A DNA stretch of 64,000 nt, from NCBI GenBank assembly GCA_018857735.1, contig JABMCL010000805.1:1-64000 (forward strand), in the 5' to 3' direction. The notes beneath the pieces were generated by a model. That model saw nothing but the letters and a program-made list of their open reading frames with translations. It was not told the origin of the DNA and did no database searches. A program made the translations under genes and the position numbers. Origin of the DNA: Alviniconcha marisindica (taxonomy: Eukaryota; Mollusca; Gastropoda; Provannidae). How positions within the stretch are numbered: the first letter of the stretch is position 1; the number at the start of each line of letters is the position of its first letter. Shown piece after piece: positions 34,716 through 45,198 of the stretch.

Positions 34716-36055
34716 TACTTGGAGGACAGAGAGCAGCAGACAGTCAATGCCAATCAAATTGTGTCCTATAATGATGAACCCCTTCATAGTAACAGCTTCC
34801 CAAAATGGTAGACTTAGAGCATGTAATGTCTTTGGTCTCATAAGCTATGGTTCTTCCACACACAATACATTCACATTTTGCTAGGTATCAATGGTAAAAT
34901 CGTCTGGCAAATGATGATGTATCTCTCATCCTATCTCCGACATAATGCTACCAATGCTGCATTTTCTCCATTGCTGTGTGTCTGCTATTCTGCTGTGGCG
35001 TGCCTGGCAACTGTGACCTTCACCCTTGCTCACCTTTCCGAGGACAAGGAACAAGATCAAAGGGGCCATAGCAAGCCAATCAAATCCACTGTGACACTTC
35101 ATGGTATGTAGCCTGCAGTCAAGTTCCACTTACCCTCACTGATGCAAGAGGATCGTAAATTGAAAACAAATCATTGGAGTATTTTTAACGAAATCTTCGA
35201 TTTGTGAGTTTTTATTATGATCCCCTCTACCTGTCAGAGAAAGGCCAGCCTTCTTGGACAGGATAAGTTTTGAGAGGGGTAGTTCCTTTAAGATATGCAA
35301 ACAAAAGGACAAAAGGACTTTTGGGGAGGGCTAGTTCCTTTAAAGTAAATAAACAAAAAAACGTTCACTCTGAAAAGGTTGCTCTGTACCGGAATGCAAG
35401 TCAGAATTAAGCGATAAACAGCTTCAGGTAACAAATTTGTACACCAGTCTGCTTCCTTTCTTTTCTCTTTCATTTCAATGACACAAGCAAAATAATAAAA
35501 TAAAATAAAATACTGGTCAACAGAGATTCTGGGGTATTCAACACGGTGTTCAACATGATGTGAACACCCTGGTTTTACAACGCAGTCACCATCGCATAGC
35601 ACCCCCGCTCCCACAAACGAATAAATATACAAGGTATACAAAACATACAGACAGCGATGCTGCAAATTCACACTTACAGAACAGGATTATCAAGTGACCT
35701 GTCAGCATTTTTGGCAGAAGATATTCAATCACGTTGGCAACTGTTAACACCCCTTTTCTAAACCCCTCAGTTCCCCTCTGCTCCGCCACGACAGCAGTGG
35801 TCTGAAAACTGACCCTGGTCAATAAGCGGAAGAAAAAAACCTGCACGTAGAAACTAACGGAATCACTCTTCCCGACAAACGGAGCTAGCAGCCCTGCTAA
35901 ACCAGGGCAAATTAATAACTGAACGCTAAGTGATCTCATTTCTCGCAGAGTTTGCTTGTAGAATTGCCGTCTGTTGCTTGAGAAAGGGGTCTACCCTCAA
36001 AATGTTTACCATTGTCTGGCACCGTCTGTTAGTGCTCTTTTGAACTCTCTGTGTG
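34716..36055. other. No gene recognised
   Basis: Short frames at 34878-35129 and 35288-35939 have no family signature. A duplicated GGTAGTTCCTTTAA word occurs near 35278 and 35329. Nothing else stands out. Confidence 0.4.
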
Positions 36056-36578
36056 TTCACCCCAATATAACCGTACCGGCTGACTCGGTCTAAAACATCA
36101 AGTTACTTACTTACTTTCTGTGTGTTTGCCCTGATACCAACTGGTTGACTGGGCGTAAAACATCAAATTGCTTACTTATGTGTGTTCGCCCTGATATAAC
36201 CGTACTGGCTGACTTGGTCTAAAACATCAAGTTACTTACTTTCTGTGCATTTGCCCTGATACCAACTGGTTGACTGGGCGTAAAACATCAAGTTGCTTAC
36301 TTATTTTATGTGTGTCTGCCTTGATATAACCGTACTGGTTCACTGGGCGTAAAACATCAAGTTGCTTACTTATTTTATGTGTGTTTGCCCTGATATAACC
36401 GTACTGGCTGACTTGGTCTAAAACATCAAGTTACTTACTTACTTTCTGTGCGTTTGCCCTGATCCCAACTGGTTGACTGGGCGTAAAACATCAAGTTGCT
36501 TACTTATTTTATGTGTGTTTGCCCTGATATAACCGTACTGGTTGACTGGGCGTAAAACATCAAGTTACTTAATTTCTG
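36056..36578. repeat. Tandem array of the TTGACTGGGCGT dispersed repeat, two alternating unit types
   Basis: About eight units of CCCTGATATAACCGTACTGG plus GACTGGGCGTAAAACATCAA plus GTTGCTTACTT, alternating with a variant reading GGCTGACTTGGTCTAAAACA and another with a shortened CCAACTGGTTGACTGGG. The alternation shows a higher-order repeat built from diverged monomers. Confidence 0.92.
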
Positions 36579-36629
36579 TGTTTTGATCATCCGTTCAAAA
36601 ACTGTTTCTTAGCTGCCTATCCCTTTCAC

Positions 36630-36800
36630 AGCCATCTCAATTCAATTCAATTCAAAAAACATTGAACCATCCCACAAGGGGCAATTTTGTTGTGGTCATG
36701 GCGGGCTCGTAAAATAATAATACATAAAGTTAAGAGAACAATACAACAAACCCAACACCACCCACAAAAGAGTCTTACTTTAACCACAGTTAAAGGATCT
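36630..36800. repeat. Probable dispersed repeat fragment (CCCACAAGGGGCAATTTTGT type)
   Basis: Starts with (AATTC)n and contains CCCACAAGGGGCAATTTTGT TGTGGTCATGGCG. This resembles a widely dispersed animal retroposon tail, but only one copy is present here, so the call is tentative. Confidence 0.35.
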
Positions 36801-37004
36801 CTGCCCCCATCATCAAGAAGATGGAGTAGGTGTGGATGTGTGTGTTGCTAGTGTCTCACCCCTGAAAACTTACCTTGGTCTGATGTCACAATATACAAAT
36901 CTTTATAATTACTGTTAATATTATTGGCAGGGCGGGGTCACCAGTCCATCACCTTTGTGGATGGGGTAACCCTAGCTGTCGCTCACCGCTGCTGATAGAA
37001 ATAG

Positions 37005-37815
37005 GGTTATCTATTATAGTGTTGCTCACTGCTTCTGATAATTACAAGGGTAACTGTTACAGTAGTGTTGCTCACTGCTGCTGATAGTTACAAGGGTAAC
37101 TGTTACAGTAGTGTTGCTCACTGCTGCTGATAGTTACAAGGGTAACTGTTACAGTAGTGTTGCTCACTGCTGCTGATAGTTACAAGGGTAACTGTTACTG
37201 TAGTGTTGCTCACTGCTGCTGATAGTGATAGGGTAGTTGTCATAGTAGTGTTGCTCACTGCTGCTGATAGTGATAGGGTAGTTGTCATAGTAATGTTGCT
37301 CACTGCTGCTGATAGTTACAAGGTAACTGTTATAGTAGTGTTGCTGATAGTAATAGGGTAGTTGTCACAGTAGTGTTTCTCACTGCTGCTGATAGTAATA
37401 GGGTAGTTGTCACAGTAGTGTTTCTCACTGCTGCTGATAGTAATAGGGTAGTTGTCATAGTAGTGTTTCTCACTGCTGCTGATAGTAATAGGGTAGTTGT
37501 CACAGTAGTGTTTCTCACTGCTGCTGATAGTAATAGGGTAGTTGTCACAGTAGTGTTTCTCACCGCTGCTGATAGTAATAGGGTAGTTGTCACAGTAGTG
37601 TTTCTCACCGCTGCTGATAGTAATAGGGTAGTTGTCACAGTAGTGTTTCTCACCGCTGCTGATAGTAATAGGGTAGTTGTCACAGTAGTGTTTCTCACCG
37701 CTGCTGATAGTAATAGGGTAGTTGTCATAGTAGTGTTTCTCACTGCTGCTGATAGTAATAGGGTAGTTGTCACAGTAGTGTTTCTCACTGCTGCTGATAG
37801 TAATAGGGGTAGTTG
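37005..37815. repeat. Minisatellite in and beyond the 3' end of gene B (45-bp and about 57-bp units)
   Basis: From about 37325 to 37800 there are ten to eleven near-identical 45-bp units (GATAGTAATAGGGTAGTTGT plus CACAGTAGTGTTTCTCACTG plus CTGCT). From 37005 to 37325 longer variants carry GATAGTTACAAGGGTAACTG. The first gene-proximal unit encodes the last residues and stop of gene B, so the array forms its 3' UTR. Open frames across it reflect the multiple-of-3 period. Confidence 0.93.
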
Positions 37816-38548
37816 TTGTAGTAGTGGGGCGGGAATACCACCCCATCATGCTGCGGGACCCTGTAATCCTGAATCTGGTGGGCAGGCTGGGGCATAGGGG
37901 AGATCCGACTGTCACTGGATCCGCTGGGCCCCGGGGAGCTCTGTGGTGGGATGGAGACTGCAGGGGACATCGCTGGCGACACCGACATTCGGTTCTGAAC
38001 CGGGAGGGCTGGCGGGGAGCCCACCTGCAAGGGGGCAGAGAGGTGGTGGGGGACGGCGCTGAGCTGCGGCTCCATCCCCATCGGTGGCAGCAGACTCTTC
38101 AAGTCGGCTATGTCGCTGGGCGGAGACGCCCTCTGCTGCGATGACGCAGCGGAGGTGGCGGTGGTGGCGAGTGAGTGCGATGCTGCAGCCGCTGCCGAGT
38201 TAACTCTGTGGTCCTGATCCCCCACCGCCGTCATGAAGTTCACCTCTGCTGCCATCTTGGCGGCGCTGGCCACTTTTGCCATGCTAGGCAGTTTGCCCGC
38301 ATTCCTTCTGGCATATTCTGACATTTTGCTCATATCAGGCAAGTGGCTAAAGTCTGGCAGTCGGGTCACGTCTGAGGCGCCTGTCAAGTCTGAACTGCTG
38401 CTTGCATCAGAGGCGTTGGCCAGGTCCGACATTTTGGAGTTGCAGACGTTCTTGGCCGTGTCCCCATGCTTCGTCTTTTTGTGCTTGGAGAAGTTTCCAG
38501 AGTCTGCAAACCTGACTCCACATTCGTTGCATCTGTAGGGTTTGTCAC
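37785..38548 (-). CDS. Gene B, last exon: eighth zinc finger and Ser/Ala/Pro-rich C terminus
   Basis: The exon starts after the acceptor GCGCATGTTTCAG. It completes a split Gly codon and gives DKPYRCNECGVRFADSGNFS, the eighth C2H2 finger (ending HKKTKH), joined by a TG-D-KP linker to the seventh finger in the previous exon. The remaining about 230 residues are low-complexity: Ser/Asp/Leu repeats, Ala-rich and Pro/Ser-rich segments, and a C-terminal Tyr/Gln/Asn stretch (HYYNNYPYYYQQQ) before TGA. The Tyr/Gln codons come from the first unit of the 45-bp minisatellite. Such tails usually act as disordered regulatory regions; that is inference. Confidence 0.85.
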
Positions 38549-38763
38549 CTGAAACATGCGCAACAAAGAAACTAAGGTTGGCTGTGCATAAAATTCTAGA
38601 ACTGATGCAATAATTTTATTATTATGACCCGACTTCGTATAGCTATAAGTTTGTATCCTTCAAACTGAAGATGACATAAAGGACACCGGTTGTACACACA
38701 CTCAGACACAACTCAACAGTGTCACACATTTTCACATGGAAGAACCCCCCCCCCCCCCCCATC

Positions 38764-38802
<39 letters not shown>

Positions 38803-39227
38803 GTAAGATGAATACACAAAGTAAACCTCCTCCCCATTGTGCAGTTACTGTCACAAGCCCAAAACAACAACAAAAACAACAAAACTAAACAATAAAACCA
38901 AATCTTGCCACTACACATATCAGCACACATGCACGCACGCACATGCACACACACACACACACACACACACAAAACCCACCCTCTCTCTCTCTCTCACACA
39001 CACACACGCATACACGCACACATGCATGCATGTATGCACGCACACACACACACACACAGATTCAACACATGACACACAAACACACACACACATGCACACA
39101 CACCACACACACAGATGAAACACAAACACACACATGCAACACACAAACACAAACAACTTGACAACACACACACACACCCACGCACCCACACACAAAGGAA
39201 ATTCCAACAGACAGTCAAAGCAACAAC
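38549..39227. repeat. Gene B intron with poly-C and several (CA)n tracts
   Basis: Contains C runs at about 38747-38760 and CA tracts at 38771-38800, 38940-39060 and 39075-39195. The zinc-finger frame reads through the donor into these tracts (Cys/Val repeats), which is an artefact. Confidence 0.85.
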
Positions 39228-39885
39228 CTGTGTGAGTCCTGATATGCACAGTGAGGTTGTGCGCTCGGGCAAACGCCGAGCCACACCAACAGCAAAGGAA
39301 TGGCCGATCCCCTGTGTGCGAGCGCTTGTGTGCCGTCAGTCGGTGCTGGAATGAGTAGGCCTTGTCGCACAGGTTGCACTGGTATGGCCGGTCCTTCGTG
39401 TGGGTCACCTTGTGTTTGACCAGGTCGCTGGAGGCCGAGAAAGACTTCCCACACTCTTGGCAGAGGAACGGCTTGATCCCGTCGTGCATTCGCATGTGCT
39501 GCGTCAGATGTCCCGACCAGCGGAACGTCTTATCACACTTCTTACACTGGAAAGGTTTTTCGCCCGTGTGGCGTCGCATGTGCTGCTTGAGCGTGCTGGA
39601 GGAAGGGAAGGTGGCGCCACACTCCTCGCACGGGAAGGGCCGCAACCCTGAGTGTTTCTGCATGTGCACCGTCAGTCCCGATTTCTGGGTGAAAGCTCGG
39701 TTGCATTCCTTGCACACGTACGGCTTTTCGCCAGTGTGGATTCGGGTGTGGATCTTCAAGCGGCTGGACTTGGCAAAGGCGGCGTCGCAGCCAGCATAAG
39801 TGCACTTGTACTTGCGGATCTTGAGCCTGGTTTTGCCAGCAGCACTTCCTGTCACCTGCCTCCTGCCAGAACCAACCGGGCGACC
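39228..39885 (-). CDS. Gene B, zinc-finger exon: AT-hook-like start and seven C2H2 fingers
   Basis: The exon begins after CCCCTGTGTGCAG at 39886 in phase 0 with GRPVGSGRRQ. Spliced to the preceding KPGKRKR, it forms an AT-hook-like KR-GRP core across the junction. Seven fingers follow, beginning CTYAGCDAAFAKSSRLKIH, then units with TGEKP, SGLRP, DGIKP, TKDRP and TGDRP linkers. The exon ends in phase 1 at ACACAG|GTTGTT, a weak donor, but the next exon supplies exactly the missing TGDKP linker, which supports the junction. Predicted nuclear sequence-specific DNA binding. About 219 codons; the assembled gene B protein is about 834 residues. Confidence 0.9.
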
Positions 39886-39929
39886 CTGCACACAGGGGTC
39901 AATGGTCAGATGTGACGGCACATGGCTGA

Positions 39930-42616
39930 AGACGTGATGGTATGGGGGTGATTAAGGAGAAAGTGATGGCACAGGACTGAAGATGTGATGGTACAGGTAA
40001 TAGGCATGATTAAGGCGAAAGTGATGGCACAGGACTGAAGATGTGATGGCATAGGAGTGACTAAGGAGGAAGTGATGACACAGGACTGAAGACGTGATTG
40101 TATAGGAGTGATTAAGGAGGAAGTGATGGCACAGGACTGAAGACATGATGGTATAGGTAACAGGAGTGATTAAGGCGAAAGTGATGGCACAGGACCGAAG
40201 ACGTGATGGTACAGGTAACAGGAGTGATTAAGGCGAAAGTGATGGCACAGGACTGAAGACGTGATGGTACAGGTAATAGGAGTGATTAAGGCAAAAGTGA
40301 TGGCACAGAACTGAAGACATGATGGTATAGGAGTGATTAAGGAGGAAGTGATGGCACAGGACTGAAGACGTGATGGTACAGGTAACAGGAGTGATTAAGG
40401 CGAAAGTGATGACACAGGACTGAAGACGTGATTGTATAGGAGTGATTAAGGAGGAAGTGATGGCACAGGACTGAAGATGTGATGGTACAGGTAAGAGGCA
40501 TGATTAAGGCGAAAGTGATGACACAGGACTGAAGACATGATGGTATAGGTAACAGGAGTGATTAAGGCGAAAGTGATGGCACAGGACTGAAGACATGATG
40601 GTACAGGTAATAGGAGTGATTAAGGCGAAAGTGATGGCACAGGACTGAAGACATGATGGTATAGGAGTGATTAAGGAGGAAGTGATGACACAGGACTGAA
40701 GACGTGATGGTACAGGTAAGAGGCATGATTAAGGCGAAAGTGATGACACAGGACTGAAGACATGATGGTACAGGTAATAGGAGTGATTAAGGCGAAAGTG
40801 ATGGCACAGGACTGAAGACATGATGGTATAGGAGTGATTAAGGAGGAAGTGATGACACAGGACTGAAGACGTGATGGCATAGGAGTGATTAAGGAGGAAG
40901 TGATGGCACAGGACTGAAGACGTGATGGTATAGGTAACAGGAGTGATTAAGGCGAAAGTGATGGCACAGGACTGAAGACGTGATGGTACAGGTAATAGGA
41001 GTGATTAAGGCGAAAGTGATGGCACAGGACTGAAGACATGATGGTATAGGAGTGATTAAGGAGGAAGTGATGACACAGGACTGAAGACGTGATGGCATAG
41101 GAGTGATTAAGGAGGAAGTGATGGCACAGGACTGAAGACGTGATGGTATAGGTAACAGGAGTGATTAAGGCGAAAGTGATGGCACAGGACTGAAGACGTG
41201 ATGGTACAGGAAAGGTGATTAAGGGAAAGTGATGACACAGGACTGAAGACGTGATTGTATAGGAGTGATTAAGGAGGAAGTGATGGCACAGGACTGAAGA
41301 TGTGATGGTACAGGTAAGAGGCATGATTAAGGCGAAAGTGATGACACAGGACTGAAGACATGATGGTATAGGTAACAGGAGTGATTAAGGCGAAAGTGAT
41401 GGCACAGGACTGAAGACATGATGGTACAGGTAATAGGAGTGATTAAGGCGAAAGTGATGGCACAGGACTGACATGATGGTATAGGAGTGATTAAGGAGGA
41501 AGTGATGACACAGGACTGAAGACGTGATGGTACAGGTAAGAGGCATGATTAAGGCGAAAGTGATGACACAGGACTGAAGACATGATGGTACAGGTAATAG
41601 GAGTGATTAAGGCGAAAGTGATGGCACAGGACTGAAGACATGATGGTATAGGAGTGATTAAGGAGGAAGTGATGACACAGGACTGAAGACGTGATGGCAT
41701 AGGAGTGATTAAGGAGGAAGTGATGGCACAGGACTGAAGACGTGATGGTATAGGTAACAGGAGTGATTAAGGCGAAAGTGATGGCACAGGACTGAAGATG
41801 TGATGGTACAGGTAATAGGAGTGATTAAGGCGAAAGTGATGGCACAGGACTGAAGACATGATGGTATAGGAGTGATTAAGGAGGAAGTGATGACACAGGA
41901 CTGAAGACGTGATGGCATAGGAGTGATTAAGGAGGAAGTGATGGCACAGGACTGAAGACGTGATGGTATAGGTAACAGGAGTGATTAAGGCGAAAGTGAT
42001 GGCACAGGACTGAAGACGTGATGGTACAGGAGTGATTAAGGCGAAAGTGATGACACAGGACTGAAGACGTGATTGTATAGGAGTGATTAAGGAGGAAGTG
42101 ATGGCACAGGACTGAAGATGTGATGGTACAGGTAAGAGGCATGATTAAGGCGTAAGTGATGGCACAGGACTGAAGACGTGATTGTATAGGAGTGATTAAG
42201 GAGGAAGTGATGGCACAGGACTGAAGATGTGATGGTACAGGTAAGAGGCATGATTAAGGCGAAAGTGATGACACAGGACTGAAGACGTGATGGTACAGGT
42301 AATAGGAGTGATTAAGGCGAAAGTGATGGCACAGGACTGAAGACATGATGGTATAGGAGTGATTAAGGAGGAAGTGATGGCACAGGACTGAAGACATGAT
42401 GGCATAGGAGTGATTAAGGAGGAAGTGATGGCACAGGACTGAAGACGTGATGGTATAGGTGTGATTAAGGTGAAAGTGGTGGCACAGGACTGAAGATGTG
42501 ATGCATAGGAGTGGTTAAGGAGAAAGTGATGACACAGGATTGAAGATGTGATGGTACAGGAGTGATTAAGGAGAAAGTGATGGCACACAACTGAAGCCAT
42601 AATGGGATAGGAGTCA
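39930..42616. repeat. Large minisatellite in gene B intron, with 820-bp higher-order repeat
   Basis: About 45 units built of AGGAGTGATTAAGGCGAAAG plus TGATGGCACAGGACTGAAGA plus CGTGATGGTACAGGTAAT or a shorter ending; three sub-types alternate. Blocks at 40671-41098 recur at 41491-41918, an offset of 820 bp with near identity. The array begins about 40 bp upstream of the acceptor of the zinc-finger exon. Degenerate units continue at 43405-43665 and 44170-44260 beyond two insertions. Confidence 0.95.
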
Positions 42617-42620
42617 TTAA

Positions 42621-43403
42621 AGTAAAAGTCCAAGGTTTTTAAGTATGCAAAATGACAATCGAAATGATTGACAAATGAGTCACTAGTTTCATATTTAATG
42701 AAATAAAAAATAAAAAAATGTTTAATTGGGTTTTTAATCGATTTTATTTTCTGTAGACTTTCCCGGAAGTGACATCAGTCTGGGGAGTCAGTGCAGTTGC
42801 CATCTTAGATTCTTCAGTAAACTGTGTATGCGTGTGGTCGACAAAAAAGTTAACTATGCCGGCCTACTGTGTTGCTGCAAACTGTAACAATTTGCAGACG
42901 ACCCCAGGTATAACAATGCACGAGCTCCCACGCAATCGACCCGCAGTGAGGCGAAAGTGGATTAAATTTATACAATTCAAACGAGCTGACTTTCTTGCTG
43001 CGCCGCATCACGCCCATTTGTGCAGCGAGCACTTCAGTGAGTGAGATTTTGCAAACTCCATGGAATATCGCATGGGGTTTGCTGACACGATGTTCCGCTA
43101 CTCTTTCAAAATCCTGCCCGACAGGCTCAAACTAATACGGCTGTATCCTTGTGGGTCTCTCGGGCAAAGTATCAGTTTCATCTTCGGAGCTCAAGTTGGC
43201 CATTTTGCAGCGACTCCCCAGAGTGACGTAGTAAGCATATGGTCACATGATTTGGGCGTCATGGCGATGCTTTTGGTACGACAGAAAATGCCTTTTTTTC
43301 ATGCATTTATAACCCTCAGATCACAGTTTCACCTACATCATTGTTCTCAGCGAGCTTTAACGGAAATTGTGTCAAAAATCACCCCTAACCTTGGACTTGT
43401 TCT
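42621..43403 (+). mobile_element. Kolobok-like element with TTAA target duplication, 783 bp
   Basis: Left TTAA at 42617-42620, right TTAA at 43404-43407. The left end AGTAAAAGTCCAAGGTT and the inverse complement of the right end AGAACAAGTCCAAGGTT match at 15 of 17 positions. Removing the element and one TTAA restores a normal minisatellite unit (GGAGTCATTAAGAAGAAAGT compared with GGAGTGATTAAGGAGAAAGT), so both borders are exact. It carries a THAP domain. TTAA duplication together with THAP is characteristic of the Kolobok superfamily; no catalytic transposase domain fits in this length, so the copy is non-autonomous or deleted. Confidence 0.85.
42856..43044 (+). pseudogene. THAP zinc-finger domain inside the Kolobok-like element
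   Basis: The frame starts MPAYCVAANC, has LPRNRPAVRRKWIKF in the middle and ends LCSEHFSE. This gives the C-x4-C...C-x2-H ligands plus the invariant Pro and Trp of THAP DNA-binding domains, which start at the initiator Met-Pro as here. A TGA follows directly after the last His/Phe. The same frame is open again beyond it to 43405, so the stop looks like a single later mutation or a programmed end. THAP domains bind transposon ends in related elements; here it would be the only remaining part of the transposase. Confidence 0.8.
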
Positions 43404-43404
43404 T

Positions 43405-43668
43405 TAAGAAGAAAGTGCTGGCACATGACTGAAGGTGTGAAGGGATAGGAGTGATTGAGGAGAAAGCGTTGGCATAGGAGTCACTGAGGAAGAAGTAATG
43501 ACGTAGGAGTCACTGTATAAGGAGAGAATTATGGCGCAGGAGTGACTGAGGAAGACATGATTGCATAGGAGTGATTAAGGAGAAAGTGATGGCACAGGAA
43601 TGAATAAGAAGTGACTTAGGAGCAGTGATTAAGGAAAAAAAGTCAAGGCACAGGAGTTGTTAAGGTGG
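43405..43668. repeat. Degenerate continuation of the gene B intron minisatellite
   Basis: Diverged units (GAAAGTGCTGGCACATGACT, GGATAGGAGTGATTGAGGAG and others) continue between the Kolobok-like element and the SINE. A further piece lies at 44170-44260. Confidence 0.85.
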
Positions 43669-43669
43669 G

Positions 43670-44168
43670 AGAGGGATAGCTCAGTGGTTAGAGCGCTGGA
43701 CTTGTGCTTGAAAGGTCGCAGGTTCGAATCCCTGCTGGAGCGGCAGGAGAATTTTCTTCTCAGGGTCAACTTTCTGTGCTGACTCTTATTTTGGTATCCA
43801 TTCTACCCCCGTGTTACCACAGTAGCACGTAAAAGATCCCGGTCATTCTGCCAAAGTGCAGGTGGCAGGTTACAGCTAAGCACGCATACACCCTACCTAT
43901 GTGACTTTGAATGAAGTGACACTGTAACCTGGTGCATGGTTGAATGGTGTACACAGAACTTGCGCCGAAATGGCAGCATTTCACGTGGCACCAGCCATGC
44001 AACAACCACAGAGCGCTACCAGTACACCAATTCTGTGGATATTAATAATACGCGCTATGAAAAAGATACAGTCACTCATTTAGAATCACATGCTAATGTG
44101 CACAGTGAGTTTGCTTGAGAGCAGAGAATAGCGCTATATAAAAGCTATGAATAATAATAATAATAATA
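43670..44168 (+). repeat. tRNA-derived SINE, copy 3 (full length), inserted in the minisatellite
   Basis: Head GGGATAGCTCAGTGGTTAGA with A box, GGTTCGAATCC perfect B box, standard body and AGCGCTATATAAAAGC end, then an (AAT)n tail. The flanks TTAAGGTG on the left and TAAAGGTG on the right resemble an 8-bp target duplication inside a minisatellite unit. The tail differs from the (ATCA)n of copy 1, suggesting two subfamilies. Confidence 0.92.
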
Positions 44169-44374
44169 ATATAAAGGTGAAAGTGATGGCACAGAAGTGG
44201 TTAAAGAAAAAAAATGACGGCACAAAAATGACTGCGAAGGAAGTGATGGCACAGGAGTGACCAGCTCACTGACAGGCAGGAAGGGACGATTGAGCGGGAG
44301 GGGTGTGTGGGTGAAAACGGAATGGGCGGTCATGGTCGATGGGCGAAGGGGGGGGTGGGGGGGACGCCACTCAC

Positions 44375-44732
44375 TCGTTTGCGCTTTCCTGGCTTGGCCT
44401 TCTTCTTCTTGACTTCCTCCTCTTCCTCCTCCTCTTCCTCCTGCTCTTCCTCCTCCTTTTTGTCATCGGGCTCCACCTCAAACGGCTCTGGCTCCGGCTC
44501 CGGCTCCCCATCCGTCGGAACCTCCTGCGGCTCCACCTTGGCCTTCGCCTCTCCTTCGTCATTTTGGGCCCCTGTGGCAGCAGCACTGCTCCGACTCTGC
44601 GAGTTGAGCGACGGCTTGGGCGTGTCTACGAACTGGGTCGGAGTGTGGCAGACAACACAGGTCAAGGTCAGCAGGGAGTTGCAGTTGACGCAGAAGGATC
44701 CCGTCGGTTGGCCAGACAAGGCATTCTCGTAA
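44375..44732 (-). CDS. Gene B, exon with CxxC-x7-CxxC motif, acidic run and nuclear-type basic end
   Basis: The exon starts after AACGAGAA-side acceptor TTTGTTGCAG in phase 2. The join with the previous exon gives His and the frame continues YENALSG, so the composite motif is FLMQHYEN. Next comes FCVNCNSLLTLTCVVC (CxxC-x7-CxxC), a likely small zinc-binding knuckle. A Glu/Pro repeat and a run of Glu follow, ending in KKKKAKPGKRKR, a strong nuclear-localisation signal. The donor is CGA|GTGAGT in phase 0. Genes A (22547) and C (63831) have the same opening. Role: link between the N-terminal module and the DNA-binding part. Confidence 0.88.
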
Positions 44733-44759
44733 CTGCAACAAACAAAAGCGGCATTGCTC

Positions 44760-45194
44760 ACGCACCTAGCAGCAGAACTAAATTAAGGATCCGTAAAGTG
44801 TTGTGGTAATTTTGTATTATTTTCCTGTGTATTTTTTTCTTTTTTTCTTTTACTCTTAGATTTTATAAGGAGTTTGTAAGCATGGATTGAAACTTACCAA
44901 AGTGGCATTCTTCACACACTCAGCAGCTGAACTAATGATCTGTATAAAAAATATTGTGGTTTTTTTTTGTTTTTGTTTTTTTTTCTGTGTATTTGTTTTG
45001 TTTTTTTACTCTTAGATTTTATAAGGAGTTTGTAAGCATGGATTGAAACTCGAGACCTTCAGAGTAAAAGAACAAACATGAAACAATTAACAAAACATTG
45101 GGAAACTGAAACAAGAAAACAGACAAACTGCCATGACCACTTGGTTCGCCTACATCACCGTAAAAAAAGACCAGCATTAATACTATGTAAGTAA
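44760..45194. other. Gene B intron, no feature
   Basis: Includes a direct duplication of about 60 bp (TACTCTTAGATTTTATAAGG and following, at 44851 and 45006). No coding signal. Confidence 0.6.
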
Positions 45195-45198
45195 TTAA

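Noticed and set aside
34154..34811. Overlapping 192-205 codon frames with 34-residue repeats
   Set aside because: Both frames are open because the repeat period is 102 bp; two different frames over the same repeat cannot both be genes and neither has other support.
37316..37915. Repeat frames on both strands over the 45-bp array
   Set aside because: Same multiple-of-three effect. Only the gene B frame, which ends at 37785, is supported by splice sites and upstream fingers.
39930..42616. Regularly spaced repeats resembling a CRISPR array
   Set aside because: Units are contiguous with no unique spacers, and the context is an animal intron.
43675..43750. Possible tRNA gene (also 28090-28160)
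   Set aside because: A and B boxes are good, but the ends do not form an acceptor stem and the sequence continues into a shared SINE body.
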